Assembly: GCF_947495025.1 (NCBI RefSeq) | Contig: NZ_CANLXG010000001.1 | Location: 992,001 to 1,056,000, forward strand | DNA: 64,000 bases | Source: an uncultured Roseobacter sp. | Lineage (GTDB): Bacteria > Pseudomonadota > Alphaproteobacteria > Rhodobacterales > Rhodobacteraceae | Reading direction: 5' to 3' | The notes under the pieces: model-generated | Seen by the model: only the letters and a program-made list of their open reading frames with translations | Told to the model about the DNA's origin: nothing | Databases searched by the model: none | Shown: positions 52,049 through 61,112 of the stretch, piece by piece | Position numbering within the stretch: the stretch's first letter is position 1 | How the letters are laid out: each line of letters starts with the position of its first letter | Made by a program: the position numbers and the translations under genes

Positions 52049-53388
52049 AGATCAAACCTCATACGCTGAGTGCTCAGGAGGCGGCCGCTTTTATCGCCTC
52101 CGGGCAGCTGAAGTCTGTTCAGCTGGTACGGTCATGCCTTGACCGTATCGAGGAGACCGACGGCCAGATAAAGGCATGGGCGCATCTGGACGCGGATGCG
52201 GCTCTGGCACAGGCCGCCGCATGTGATCAGATCCGGGAGCGCGGTATGGCCACCGGTCCGCTGCACGGGGTGCCCGTCGGGCTCAAGGACATCATCGACA
52301 CCGCAGATATGCCGACAGAACGGGGAACATCCGTTTTCGCAGGGCGCCAGCCGGATGCAGATGCGCGTGTCGTCGAAATGCTGCGCGAGGCCGGTGCGGT
52401 GATCATGGGCAAGACCGTAACCACCGAGCTGGCCTTTGTTCATGCAAACGAGACACGGAATCCGCACAACCCGGATTATTCGCCGGGTGGATCGTCGAGC
52501 GGTTCTGCTGCGGCTGTTGCTGCGGGACATGTCCCGCTTGCGGTCGGGACGCAGACGAATGGTTCGGTCATACGGCCAGCGTCGTTCTGTGGCACCTTCG
52601 GGTTCAAACCCACGCGCGGAATGATACCGCGTACAGGCGTGCTTCAGACATCTGTCTCGCTGGACCAGCTTGGCACTTTCGGGCGGACGCTCGGAGACAC
52701 AGCGCTTCTGGCAGATGTCATCAGCGGCTATGACCAGCGCGATCCGGAGAGCTTTGCCCGCGCACGCCCGGACATGGCTGCGGGCGCCGCGACTGAGGCG
52801 CCGGTTGAACCGAACTTTGCCTGGCTCAATCTTCCCTTCAACGACCGGCTGACCGAAGCGGCCGCCGAAGGGCTGGACAGCGTAATGGAAGTGCTCGGAG
52901 ACGGCCGGGTTGAAAAGATGGATGCCGCGGACCAGCTGGGCGAGCTTGTCGCCGTGCAGGCGCGTATCCACGAATACGAGATCTGTCAGCACCTGAAGGA
53001 AACCTTTGATGCTCACTGGGACGCGCTCAGCGATACGCTGAAGCCTGTGCTTGAACGGGGCAGACAGATCGGCCGCGCGGAATACGAAGATGCGCTGGAG
53101 GTCAAATCCTCCGCCAGCCGTTTCTTTGAAGAATTTTTCATCGATTTTGACGCGATTATCGCACCATCGGCAGCCGGAGAGGCCCCTCTGTTCGGAAACG
53201 GCACCGGCGATCCCATTTTCTGTACGCTGTGGACGCTTGCCGGCCTGCCTTCGGTCACCCTGCCCCTGCTGGTGGGTGAGACCGGGCTGCCCATTGGTGT
53301 GCAGCTGATCGGCGCCGTGGAAAAAGACGACAGGCTGCTGCGCACCGCGCACTGGCTGCAGAAACATATCGCGGCCGAGGCCGCCTGA
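52045..53388 (+). CDS. Amidase signature family hydrolase
   Basis: HGVPVGLKDIIDTADMPTERGT; YSPGGSSSGSAAAVAAGHVPLAVGTQTNGSVIRPASFCGTFGFKPT. Confidence 0.93.
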   Translation: MKIKPHTLSAQEAAAFIASGQLKSVQLVRSCLDRIEETDGQIKAWAHLDADAALAQAAACDQIRERGMATGPLHGVPVGLKDIIDTADMPTERGTSVFAGRQPDADARVVEMLREAGAVIMGKTVTTELAFVHANETRNPHNPDYSPGGSSSGSAAAVAAGHVPLAVGTQTNGSVIRPASFCGTFGFKPTRGMIPRTGVLQTSVSLDQLGTFGRTLGDTALLADVISGYDQRDPESFARARPDMAAGAATEAPVEPNFAWLNLPFNDRLTEAAAEGLDSVMEVLGDGRVEKMDAADQLGELVAVQARIHEYEICQHLKETFDAHWDALSDTLKPVLERGRQIGRAEYEDALEVKSSASRFFEEFFIDFDAIIAPSAAGEAPLFGNGTGDPIFCTLWTLAGLPSVTLPLLVGETGLPIGVQLIGAVEKDDRLLRTAHWLQKHIAAEAA

Positions 53389-53403
53389 TCGAAAGGACAC
53401 CTT

Positions 53404-53604
53404 ATGTCTTATGGTATCAAACTGCTGATGGGCCTGATCGGAACAGCCCTTCTGTGCATCTTTGTGGGCGGGTTGTCGCACAGTATCTCAACCGGCTTCG
53501 CCGGCTTCTGGGGCGGTTTTCCTTTCATGGTCATCGCCATCATCGTCTGCGGCATGGCGATCTATGATTACTGGGACGAATGCATCCGCAAAAGAAAAGA
53601 CTGA
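53404..53604 (+). CDS. Small (66 aa) two-TM membrane protein
   Basis: ATG start; two hydrophobic stretches; stop overlaps the next start (TGATG). Confidence 0.7.
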   Translation: MSYGIKLLMGLIGTALLCIFVGGLSHSISTGFAGFWGGFPFMVIAIIVCGMAIYDYWDECIRKRKD

Positions 53605-54566
53605 TGAGCGACAAACCACGCCTCTGGATCACGCGAAAACTGTCGGACGCAACAATTGCGCGTGCCGAACGCGACTATGACACCGTCGTCAATCACGCAG
53701 ACACACCGGGAAGTGCCGACGATCTGATCCGCGCCAGCGCAGAATTTGACGCGATCATCCCCTGTCATTCCGAGCACTTCAGTGCCGACGTCGCCCGACA
53801 GCTGGAGCCACGACTGAAAATCATCGCAAACCATTCTGTTGGTGTGGATCACTGTGACTTACCCGCGCTCAGAGCGCGCGGTATTGCAGTGACGAACACG
53901 CCTGATGTGCTGTCGGACGCGACGGCCGAACTGGCGATGTTGCTGATGCTGGGTGCGGCGCGTCATGCCGTTGCCGGCGACAGGATCGTACGGACCGGCG
54001 CATGGGACTTCTGGTCGCCCGCGTTCATGGTTGGCAAGCAGGTCACCGGCGCACGGCTGGGCATTGTCGGGATGGGCCGTGTCGGGCGCGCCTTCGCCGC
54101 CAAAGCGCGTGGGTTTGGGATGGATATCCATTACTTTAACCGCTCAGAGCTGTCGCCTGAGGATGCTCAGGGCGCGACCTGGCATTCTTCAGTAGAAAGT
54201 CTGCTGGGCGTTGCTGACTTTCTGTCGCTGCACTGCCCGGCCACGCCGGAGACCACAAACCTGATGAACTCCGGACGGTTTGCTCTGCTGCCGCAGGGGG
54301 CCGTTGTGGTGAACTCCGCCCGTGGCGCGCTGGTTGATGAAAGCGCGTTGATGGCGGCCCTGGACAGCGGTCAGGTCGCTGCAGCAGGTCTGGATTGTTT
54401 TCAGACGGAACCCGGCGGCAATCCTGGTTTCGCCGCTTATGACAACATTTTTATGTTACCCCACATCGGCAGTGCGACGACAGCCACGCGCGATGCAATG
54501 GGCTTTCGGGCGCTGGACAACCTGGATGCATTTTTCGCCGGAAACCGACCGGGCGATCTGCTCTGA
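53604..54566 (+). CDS. D-2-hydroxyacid dehydrogenase (glyoxylate/hydroxypyruvate reductase-like)
   Basis: NHSVGVDHCDLPALRARGIAVTNTPDVLSDATAELAM; LGIVGMGRVGRAFAAKARGFGM; NSARGALVDESAL; HIGSAT. Confidence 0.9.
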   Translation: MSDKPRLWITRKLSDATIARAERDYDTVVNHADTPGSADDLIRASAEFDAIIPCHSEHFSADVARQLEPRLKIIANHSVGVDHCDLPALRARGIAVTNTPDVLSDATAELAMLLMLGAARHAVAGDRIVRTGAWDFWSPAFMVGKQVTGARLGIVGMGRVGRAFAAKARGFGMDIHYFNRSELSPEDAQGATWHSSVESLLGVADFLSLHCPATPETTNLMNSGRFALLPQGAVVVNSARGALVDESALMAALDSGQVAAAGLDCFQTEPGGNPGFAAYDNIFMLPHIGSATTATRDAMGFRALDNLDAFFAGNRPGDLL

Positions 54567-54582
54567 ACACACACGCAGAATG

Positions 54583-54615
54583 AAAAAACGGCGCCTGATC
54601 AGGGCACCGTTTTCC
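54583..54615. terminator. Bidirectional Rho-independent terminator between convergent operons
   Basis: AAAAAACGGCGCC-TGATCA-GGGCACCGTTTTCC: GC stem flanked by A- and T-tracts, between genes ending at 54566 (+) and 54643 (-). Confidence 0.8.
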
Positions 54616-54642
54616 GGTTTAACAAATGCGCTTTTTGCGGTC

Positions 54643-54774
54643 TCAGGAATCGTCCAGTCGAACGGCACCACCAGTCCCACGCTCCTGCGCGGAAAAGCCC
54701 ATCTCATCCAGCGCAAAATCCGCACCTACTGCGATCACAGCCATTGCGGCGAAGGCGAGAAACATAGCTTTCAT
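54643..54774 (-). CDS. 43-aa hydrophobic-N-terminus protein coupled to the formate dehydrogenase gamma gene
   Basis: Manual translation MKAMFLAFAAMAVIAVGADFALDEMGFSAQERGTGGAVRLDDS*; AGGAGGG upstream; ATGA overlap with the fdh gamma stop. Confidence 0.7.
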   Translation of the reverse strand: MKAMFLAFAAMAVIAVGADFALDEMGFSAQERGTGGAVRLDDS

Positions 54775-55955
54775 GATGACCCTCCTGAACCGGTCTGGCG
54801 GGCCTCAACCTCATCCACCCACAGACTGTGGTGTTCGCGTGCCCATTGCAGCTCCACCTCGCCCGAGCCCATGGCATCGTAGGCACCCTCCATGCCCACA
54901 GACCCGATATAGATATGCGCCAGGATGATACCCATCAGGACAAAGCTGACAATTGCGTGCCAGAGCTGTGCAAACTGCATCTCTTCATGTGGGGCGAGAT
55001 CTGTCCTCAGTTCGGCATAGCCCAGCATCTGGGGTAGACCCAGTGCGTTGACCTTCTCAAAAGTCGCGGCAAACATCGGCAGTTCGAAAGGGAAGAGCAG
55101 CGAAAGACCAGAGGCGGATATGGACCCGCCCAGCAGGATAACCGACCAGAAGATGATCTTCTGACCCGCATTGAATTTCTTTGCAGGCGGGTGACCACCG
55201 CCCAGAATGCCGCCACCTTTCATCAGCCAGTTGATATCCGTGCGGTCGGGCAGATTGTGAACGACCCACAGCACAAAGACGAAAATCAGCGCCAGCATAA
55301 ACGCCCATGAAACATTGTTGTGGACCCATTTACTGGCGATAGCGATGGTCGAGAAAGCCTCATGACCAAAGGCTGGTATCAGGACTTTCCGTCCGGCCAG
55401 CGAGACCAGCCCTGTGATCCCGAGTAAGATGAAAGAGCTGGCCAGCAGCCAGTGCGAGAACCTTTCAAATGCCTTGAAACGGGTGATCGTACGGCCCGTC
55501 TTTTCGCCGTCGATGCGGATACGACCGCGGAGCAGAAAGAACAGTGCCAGCAAGACAAGGGTCACGCCGAGAAATCCTGTGCCCCAGGTCAGCAGCGGTC
55601 CTTGCCTGAACTGCAGCCAGCGCATGCCACCGTCCTGAATGAGCACCCCGGCAGCAGGACCGCGTACCTGGGTAGTCACGTCGGCGGAATCAAAACGCAG
55701 TGCACGCCAGAGGTCAGGGTCTGATGCCCCGCCGCGGGTTCCCAGCAGCGCCGAAGGGTCCGCGCCCGGGACCCCGCCTGTATTGTCACTGCGGAAACTG
55801 TTGTCGACCTTGAGGCCCTGCTGTCGGGCCATAATGTCTTCCAGCGTCTGTGCACCACCTGTCGCAGAGCGATCCGGTTCGGGGGCTGCCTCCTGAGCGA
55901 GGGCGCTGAAGCTGACAATAAAAGAGAAGAAGAGAGCGACGAAGATACGAAGCAT
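54771..55955 (-). CDS. Formate dehydrogenase cytochrome b556 (gamma) subunit
   Basis: Signal peptide, periplasmic N-terminal region, then FERFSHWLLASSFILLGITGL and further TM helices; start trimmed to MLRIFVALFF. Confidence 0.9.
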   Translation of the reverse strand: MLRIFVALFFSFIVSFSALAQEAAPEPDRSATGGAQTLEDIMARQQGLKVDNSFRSDNTGGVPGADPSALLGTRGGASDPDLWRALRFDSADVTTQVRGPAAGVLIQDGGMRWLQFRQGPLLTWGTGFLGVTLVLLALFFLLRGRIRIDGEKTGRTITRFKAFERFSHWLLASSFILLGITGLVSLAGRKVLIPAFGHEAFSTIAIASKWVHNNVSWAFMLALIFVFVLWVVHNLPDRTDINWLMKGGGILGGGHPPAKKFNAGQKIIFWSVILLGGSISASGLSLLFPFELPMFAATFEKVNALGLPQMLGYAELRTDLAPHEEMQFAQLWHAIVSFVLMGIILAHIYIGSVGMEGAYDAMGSGEVELQWAREHHSLWVDEVEARQTGSGGSS

Positions 55956-55980
55956 GCGTATATCCCGTTTATGCAATAAC

Positions 55981-56004
55981 GGGGCAGCGCGCTGGCGCTG
56001 CCCC
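55981..56004 (-). other. Perfect intercistronic hairpin between fdh beta and gamma genes
   Basis: GGGGCAGCGC-GCTG-GCGCTGCCCC, 10-bp perfect stem; no T-tract. Confidence 0.7.
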
Positions 56005-56044
56005 TGATCAGGTACTGACTGACGTAGTACAGTGGCTGGAAAAG

Positions 56045-56641
56045 TCAGCCGCCTTTCTGGTCGTAGGCTGTGCCCCAGCCCCATGCACCGGATCCGAAAC
56101 CGCGTGCAACGACGCGCTCACGGTAGATGCTTGAGACCACATCGCCGTCCCCTGCGAGCAGGGCTTTGGTCGCACACATTTCCGCACAGATCGGCAGTTT
56201 GCCCTCTGCAATCCGGTTGCGGCCATATTTGGCGAATTCAGCTGTGGAGTTGTTCTCCTCGGGACCACCGGCACAGAAGGTACATTTGTCCATCTTGCCC
56301 CGGCTGCCGAAGTTACCCGCCTGCGGGAACTGCGGTGCACCGAAGGGACATGCGTAAAAGCAGTATCCGCAGCCGATGCAGAGGTCCTTGGAGTGCAGAA
56401 CCACCCCCTCTTCGTTCTGGTAGAAGCAGTCTACCGGGCACACCGCCATACAGGGTGCGTCCGAGCAGTGCATGCATGCCACAGAGATCGACCGTTCACC
56501 CGGCTTGCCGTCATTGATGGTGACGACCTTCCGGCGGTTGATGCCCCATGGTACCTCATGCTCGTTCTTACAGGCTGTGACACAGGCGTTGCATTCGATG
56601 CAGCGTTCAGCGTCGACGAGAAATTTTGCTCTTGCGGCCAT
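56045..56641 (-). CDS. Formate dehydrogenase iron-sulfur (beta) subunit
   Basis: CIECNACVTACKNEH, CMHCSDAPCMAVCPVDCF, CIGCGYCFYACPFGAPQFP ferredoxin motifs. Confidence 0.93.
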   Translation of the reverse strand: MAARAKFLVDAERCIECNACVTACKNEHEVPWGINRRKVVTINDGKPGERSISVACMHCSDAPCMAVCPVDCFYQNEEGVVLHSKDLCIGCGYCFYACPFGAPQFPQAGNFGSRGKMDKCTFCAGGPEENNSTAEFAKYGRNRIAEGKLPICAEMCATKALLAGDGDVVSSIYRERVVARGFGSGAWGWGTAYDQKGG

Positions 56642-56656
56642 TTTTCATGTCCTCCC

Positions 56657-59539
56657 TTATGCTGCCCAGATTTTGCAGAGAGTGGCTTTGGTCTCCTGCA
56701 TCTGGGTTACGCTGTCATAGCCATAGGTCTGCGCCAGGTTGGTTGATTCACCAAGCACGTACGGATCGGCTCCGTCCGGGTATTTCCCCCTCAGGTCCTC
56801 ACCTTCCCAGTGTCCGCCAAAGTGGAACGGCATAAAGGCAACGCCCGATGCGACCCGTTCGGTGACCATGGCCATAACCTTGACCTTGCCGCCCTCGGGG
56901 CCCTCGACCCAGACCTGTTCGCCGTCACGAATACCCAGGTTATTGGCATCACGTGGGTTTACCTCGACAAACATGTCCTGCTGCAGTTCAGCCAGCCACG
57001 GGTTGGAGCGCGTCTCATCCCCGCCACCTTCGTACTCGACCAGACGACCGGATGTCAGGATCATCGGATAGTCAGACGAGAAGTCATTGTCCTGGATCGA
57101 CTTGTACATTGTCGGCAGGCGCCAGAACTTCTTGTCCTCATAGGTCGGATAATCTGCCACGAGGTCGCGGCGGTTGGTGTAGAGCGGCTCGCGGTGTTTC
57201 GGCACCGGATCCGGGAAGGTCCAGACAACCGCACGGGCCTTGGCGTTCCCGAAGGGCGCACAGCCATGCTTGATCGCGACCCGCTGGATGCCGCCCGACA
57301 GGTCGGTTTTCCAGTTGGTTTTGGGTCCGGCCACCGCGTCAATCGCCGCACGTTCGTCCGCGGTCAGATCGCCGTCCCAGCCCAGGTCCATGAGCATCTG
57401 CATCGTGAACTCAGGGTAACCGTCCTGAATTTCCGCGCCGGGGTTAGAGACCCCCTCGGCCAGCAGATTGTCACCATCCCGCTCGACGCCGAAGCGCGCG
57501 CGGAACGCCAGACCACCCTCTGCCACCGGCAGAGACATGTCATAGAGATTGGGCGTTCCGGGGTGGTTCATCTCCGCAGTGCCCCAGCTCGGCCATGGCA
57601 GACCGTAATAGTCGCCGTCTGCCGGCCCACCGATGGCCCGCAGCGACGTGCGGTCAAAGGTGTGCTGGTTCGCCATGTGCATCTTCAGGCGCTCGGGCGA
57701 CTGCCCGGTGTACCCGATGGTCCACATGCCGCGGTTGAACTCGCGGGTGATGTCCTCGACGTTTGGCTCATCACCATCCATGGCAATATTGCGGAAGATT
57801 TTGTCGTGGAACCCAAACTTTTTGGAGAACATCGACAGGATCGTGTGATCCGGCAGAGATTCAAAGAGCGGGTCCACAACCTTGTCCCGCCACTGCAGAG
57901 ACCGGTTGGATGCTGTAACGGATCCGCGTGTCTCAAACTGTGTACAGGCCGGCAGCAGGTAAACGCCGTCCGAACGATCCTGCATGACCGCTGTGACCGT
58001 CGGATATGGATCAACCACGACAAGCATGTCGAGTTTCTCCATCGCCGTCTTCATCTCTTTCATCCGGGTCTGCGAGTTGGGCGCGTGACCCCAGAAAACC
58101 ATGGCCCGTGTATTGTCGGGCTGGTCCATGTTCTCGGCATCTTCGAGAACACCGTCGATCCAGCGCGATACCGGGATACCGGTCTGGTTCATCATCTTCT
58201 TGTCGCCAAACTCGGCATCCGAGAAGCGGCCTTTGAGCCAGTCCAGATCTTCTTCCCAGACCCGTGCCCAATGCGCCCAGGATCCGTCGGACAGACCATA
58301 GTAGCCCGGCAGCGTGTTCGCCAGAACGCCCAGGTCGGTAGCACCCTGAACGTTGTCATGGCCACGGAAGATGTTGGTGCCGCCACCGGCGGTGCCCATG
58401 TTGCCAAGCGCCAGCTGCAGGATGCAGTACGCACGGGTGTTGTTGTTACCGTTGGTGTGCTGGGTGCCACCCATACACCAGATCACCGTGCCGGGGCGGT
58501 TATTGGCCAGAGTCCGCGCAACCCGCTTGAGCTGGCTGCCCGGTGTGCCGGTGACCCGCTCAACTTCTTCCGGGTTCCATTTTGCGACTTCTTCCTTGAT
58601 CTGGTCCATGCCCCAGACGCGTGTCCGGATGAACTCCTGATCTTCCCAGCCGTTCTCAAAGATATGGTAGAGAATGCCCCAGATCAGGGCCACGTCCGAA
58701 CCGGGACGGAAGCGCACATATTCATCAGCATGTGCCGCCGTGCGGGTAAAGCGCGGGTCGCAGACGATGAACGGCGCGTTGTTCTGCTCTTTGGCTTTCA
58801 GCATGTGCAGCAGCGAGACGGGGTGCGCCTCGGCCGGGTTGCCACCAATCAGGAAGATCGCCTTGGAGTTATGGATGTCGTTGTAGCTGTTGGTCATGGC
58901 GCCGTAGCCCCATGTGTTTGCCACACCGGCCACAGTTGTCGAGTGGCAGATCCGCGCCTGGTGATCCACGTTGTTCGTGCCCCAGTAGGCGGCGAACTTG
59001 CGGAACAGATAGGCCTGTTCGTTGTTCGACTTGGCCGAGCCCAGCCAGTAGACAGAATCCGGTCCGCTTTCTTCGCGGATTTTCATCATGCCATCGCCGA
59101 TCTCGTCAATCGCCTGCTCCCACGAGATACGGACCCATTCGCCGTTCTCTTTTTTCATCGGGTACTTCAGGCGGCGTTCGCCGTGGGCGTGCTCACGTAC
59201 CGCTGCACCTTTGGCGCAGTGCGCACCAAGGTTGAACGGGCTGTCCCATCCGGGCTCCTGCCCTGTCCAGACGCCGTTTGCGACTTCTGCGACGACCGTA
59301 CATCCGACCGAACAGTGTGTGCACACAGATTTAATGGTTTCCACAGCGCCGCTGACGGCACTGGCAGCAGAGGCCTGGGTCACTGTGCCGCCGGTTGCGG
59401 CGACAGCGGCCAGACCGCCGATTGCGAGACCCGATCCGCGCAGAAATGCACGACGGTCTACGGATGTGGATGCTGCCTGCGCGAGGATATTCGTCCGTCC
59501 CGCGCGCTGACTGACCGAGTTGGTCTTTTTCCTTAGCAT
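56657..59539 (-). CDS. Formate dehydrogenase catalytic (alpha) subunit, Mo/W-bisPGD, Cys form
   Basis: Tat leader DRRAFLRGSGLAIGG; CTHCSVGC 4Fe-4S motif; ARICHSTTVAG active site with TGC Cys codon. Confidence 0.95.
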   Translation of the reverse strand: MLRKKTNSVSQRAGRTNILAQAASTSVDRRAFLRGSGLAIGGLAAVAATGGTVTQASAASAVSGAVETIKSVCTHCSVGCTVVAEVANGVWTGQEPGWDSPFNLGAHCAKGAAVREHAHGERRLKYPMKKENGEWVRISWEQAIDEIGDGMMKIREESGPDSVYWLGSAKSNNEQAYLFRKFAAYWGTNNVDHQARICHSTTVAGVANTWGYGAMTNSYNDIHNSKAIFLIGGNPAEAHPVSLLHMLKAKEQNNAPFIVCDPRFTRTAAHADEYVRFRPGSDVALIWGILYHIFENGWEDQEFIRTRVWGMDQIKEEVAKWNPEEVERVTGTPGSQLKRVARTLANNRPGTVIWCMGGTQHTNGNNNTRAYCILQLALGNMGTAGGGTNIFRGHDNVQGATDLGVLANTLPGYYGLSDGSWAHWARVWEEDLDWLKGRFSDAEFGDKKMMNQTGIPVSRWIDGVLEDAENMDQPDNTRAMVFWGHAPNSQTRMKEMKTAMEKLDMLVVVDPYPTVTAVMQDRSDGVYLLPACTQFETRGSVTASNRSLQWRDKVVDPLFESLPDHTILSMFSKKFGFHDKIFRNIAMDGDEPNVEDITREFNRGMWTIGYTGQSPERLKMHMANQHTFDRTSLRAIGGPADGDYYGLPWPSWGTAEMNHPGTPNLYDMSLPVAEGGLAFRARFGVERDGDNLLAEGVSNPGAEIQDGYPEFTMQMLMDLGWDGDLTADERAAIDAVAGPKTNWKTDLSGGIQRVAIKHGCAPFGNAKARAVVWTFPDPVPKHREPLYTNRRDLVADYPTYEDKKFWRLPTMYKSIQDNDFSSDYPMILTSGRLVEYEGGGDETRSNPWLAELQQDMFVEVNPRDANNLGIRDGEQVWVEGPEGGKVKVMAMVTERVASGVAFMPFHFGGHWEGEDLRGKYPDGADPYVLGESTNLAQTYGYDSVTQMQETKATLCKIWAA

Positions 59540-59635
59540 GTTTTCCTCCCTTGCTGCCCCGTTGAGGTGGCTGGGTTGTTGAATTTTCAGACGTCAGGCA
59601 GTGTCGGTATCAGACGCTGCCCGGCCGCCACCTTT

Positions 59636-59827
59636 TCAGAAGCGTGTGCTTTCAAGATACGCGCGGGTGTGCGCGGTATCCTGCATCTTGTCCGAGGACA
59701 GGTCGACCGGTGCAGCCTCGGCGGCAGAGCCCCCTGCCGCAACCGCGGCTACCGCGACCGGCGCAGCCGTACCCGCAAGTTTCAGAAAATCCCGGCGACT
59801 TGCCTCGCCCTCTGTTTTCTTCGTCAT
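59636..59827 (-). CDS. Small formate dehydrogenase region Tat-target protein
   Basis: MTKKTEGEASRRDFLKLAGTAAPVAVAAVAAG Tat signal; directly upstream of the fdh alpha gene. Confidence 0.8.
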   Translation of the reverse strand: MTKKTEGEASRRDFLKLAGTAAPVAVAAVAAGGSAAEAAPVDLSSDKMQDTAHTRAYLESTRF

Positions 59828-59880
59828 GTCTTTCCTCCTCATAGTCTGTGGTGGGCGGCGTCCCGCCCGGTCTGCGCAGA

Positions 59881-60489
59881 TCAGCCTGCTGTCATTCGGA
59901 ATGCTTCTCGTTCGATAGCCATAAATTCCCGGCCCACCGCGCCGACGGACGCGTAGAAAACAGAAGTTCTGGCACCTTCAAGATCGGTGTAGAAATGGGT
60001 CGCCCAGGGCGCGATATGGTTGTTGAAAAACGTGCGCTGCTGCTCCAGCGTGGCGGGCAGGCCAAAGCGTCCCACTATCATGCCGGCCATCATCTCCATC
60101 AGCGACGCCATGCTGTCTTCCGGTTCAAACACGTTGTCAGCGCGCGTCATCTGATGTGCCGCCATGTCCTGGCGCAGCCGCGCCAGCGGTTTTTCATTCA
60201 GAAATCCGGTGAGGTAATAGCTGGCGTATGGCAGCAGTTCGCCCCGGCCAAGGCCGATGAATAGCGCATTGAATTCGCGCTCTACGCCTTTTGGTTTGCT
60301 GGCTTTTGCGACACGCGCAAGGCCACTGACCGCCTCGCCCAGACCACTTTCGTCACCGCTCAGACCCGCCGTCTGATCCAGTGTGCCCTGATCGGCAGGC
60401 CGCGCGAGCAGAAGCCCCAGAAAATTATAGAGATCCGCACGAAGGCGGTCTTCGGGTGCGACGTCGGCTGTCTGCGCCTGAGCACTCAT
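59881..60489 (-). CDS. TorD/DmsD-like molecular chaperone
   Basis: DLYNFLGLLLARPAD; EFNALFIGLGRGELLPYASYYLTGFLNEKPLARLRQDM; FFNNHIAPWATHFYTDLE. Confidence 0.85.
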   Translation of the reverse strand: MSAQAQTADVAPEDRLRADLYNFLGLLLARPADQGTLDQTAGLSGDESGLGEAVSGLARVAKASKPKGVEREFNALFIGLGRGELLPYASYYLTGFLNEKPLARLRQDMAAHQMTRADNVFEPEDSMASLMEMMAGMIVGRFGLPATLEQQRTFFNNHIAPWATHFYTDLEGARTSVFYASVGAVGREFMAIEREAFRMTAG

Positions 60490-61112
60490 GCGCCGGCCTC
60501 CTCAAATCTGAAGGCCATGCGCCGGCGGGGCGCAGCCGCCTGAGCGAAAGCGCCCTCCTCGGGGTCCGCACCAGCCTCAGCCGCCGCTGCGACACCCTGG
60601 TCTTCAGCAGCTGTTTCAGCTTCGGGTTCGTCCGCGAAAACGGCCTCTGCCTTTTCTTCTTCAGCCAACTCATCAGAACCGGGCCCTTCGGCTTCGGCGA
60701 GCGCGGCTTCTTTCTGGCGCTCCATCTCTTCGACATGCGCCATCATGCCCCTGCCGACCTGATAGGCCGTTTTCACGACCTGACCGGTCATCCCGATTGT
60801 ATAGTCGTCATCATATTCGTTCAGGCCGTCTACACAGGCCAGAACCGGGTTGCTGCGCCACAGTTTTCGCAGAGCAATTCTGCGGAAGCGCTCAGGCACC
60901 TCCCGTGCCATGAACACAGAGAAGTCGTCGCCGTCCTGCATGGTTGACGGATCGGGCAGGTTCAGCTCAGCCAGCAGCGTTGCGTCATCCTTCTCCGCAT
61001 AGCTTTCCTCGCGCACTCTGGCCACATCGGCCTCTGCCGCCAGGCGTTCAGCCTCTGCCTCGGCTTCGACACCGGCGCGTCGCCGTGCCCAGAACGATCC
61101 TGCTGCACTCAT
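60486..61112 (-). CDS. DUF3306-type protein
   Basis: FWARRRAGVEAEA...LPDPSTMQDGDDFSVFMAREVPERFRRIALRKLWRSNPVLACVDGLNEYDDDYT; fdh context. Confidence 0.8.
   Translation of the reverse strand: MSAAGSFWARRRAGVEAEAEAERLAAEADVARVREESYAEKDDATLLAELNLPDPSTMQDGDDFSVFMAREVPERFRRIALRKLWRSNPVLACVDGLNEYDDDYTIGMTGQVVKTAYQVGRGMMAHVEEMERQKEAALAEAEGPGSDELAEEEKAEAVFADEPEAETAAEDQGVAAAAEAGADPEEGAFAQAAAPRRRMAFRFEEAGA

Noticed and set aside
52132-53481. 449-aa minus-strand ORF opposite the amidase
   Set aside because: Shadow of a strong amidase signature gene; no recognisable motifs.
56810-59536. 908-aa plus-strand ORF opposite the formate dehydrogenase alpha gene
   Set aside because: Mirrors the catalytic subunit almost end to end; low-complexity antisense translation without motifs. 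Explained by codon bias of the sense gene.
56657-59539. Possible selenocysteine in the formate dehydrogenase active site
   Set aside because: The codon in ARICHSTT is TGC (Cys); no in-frame TGA is needed.
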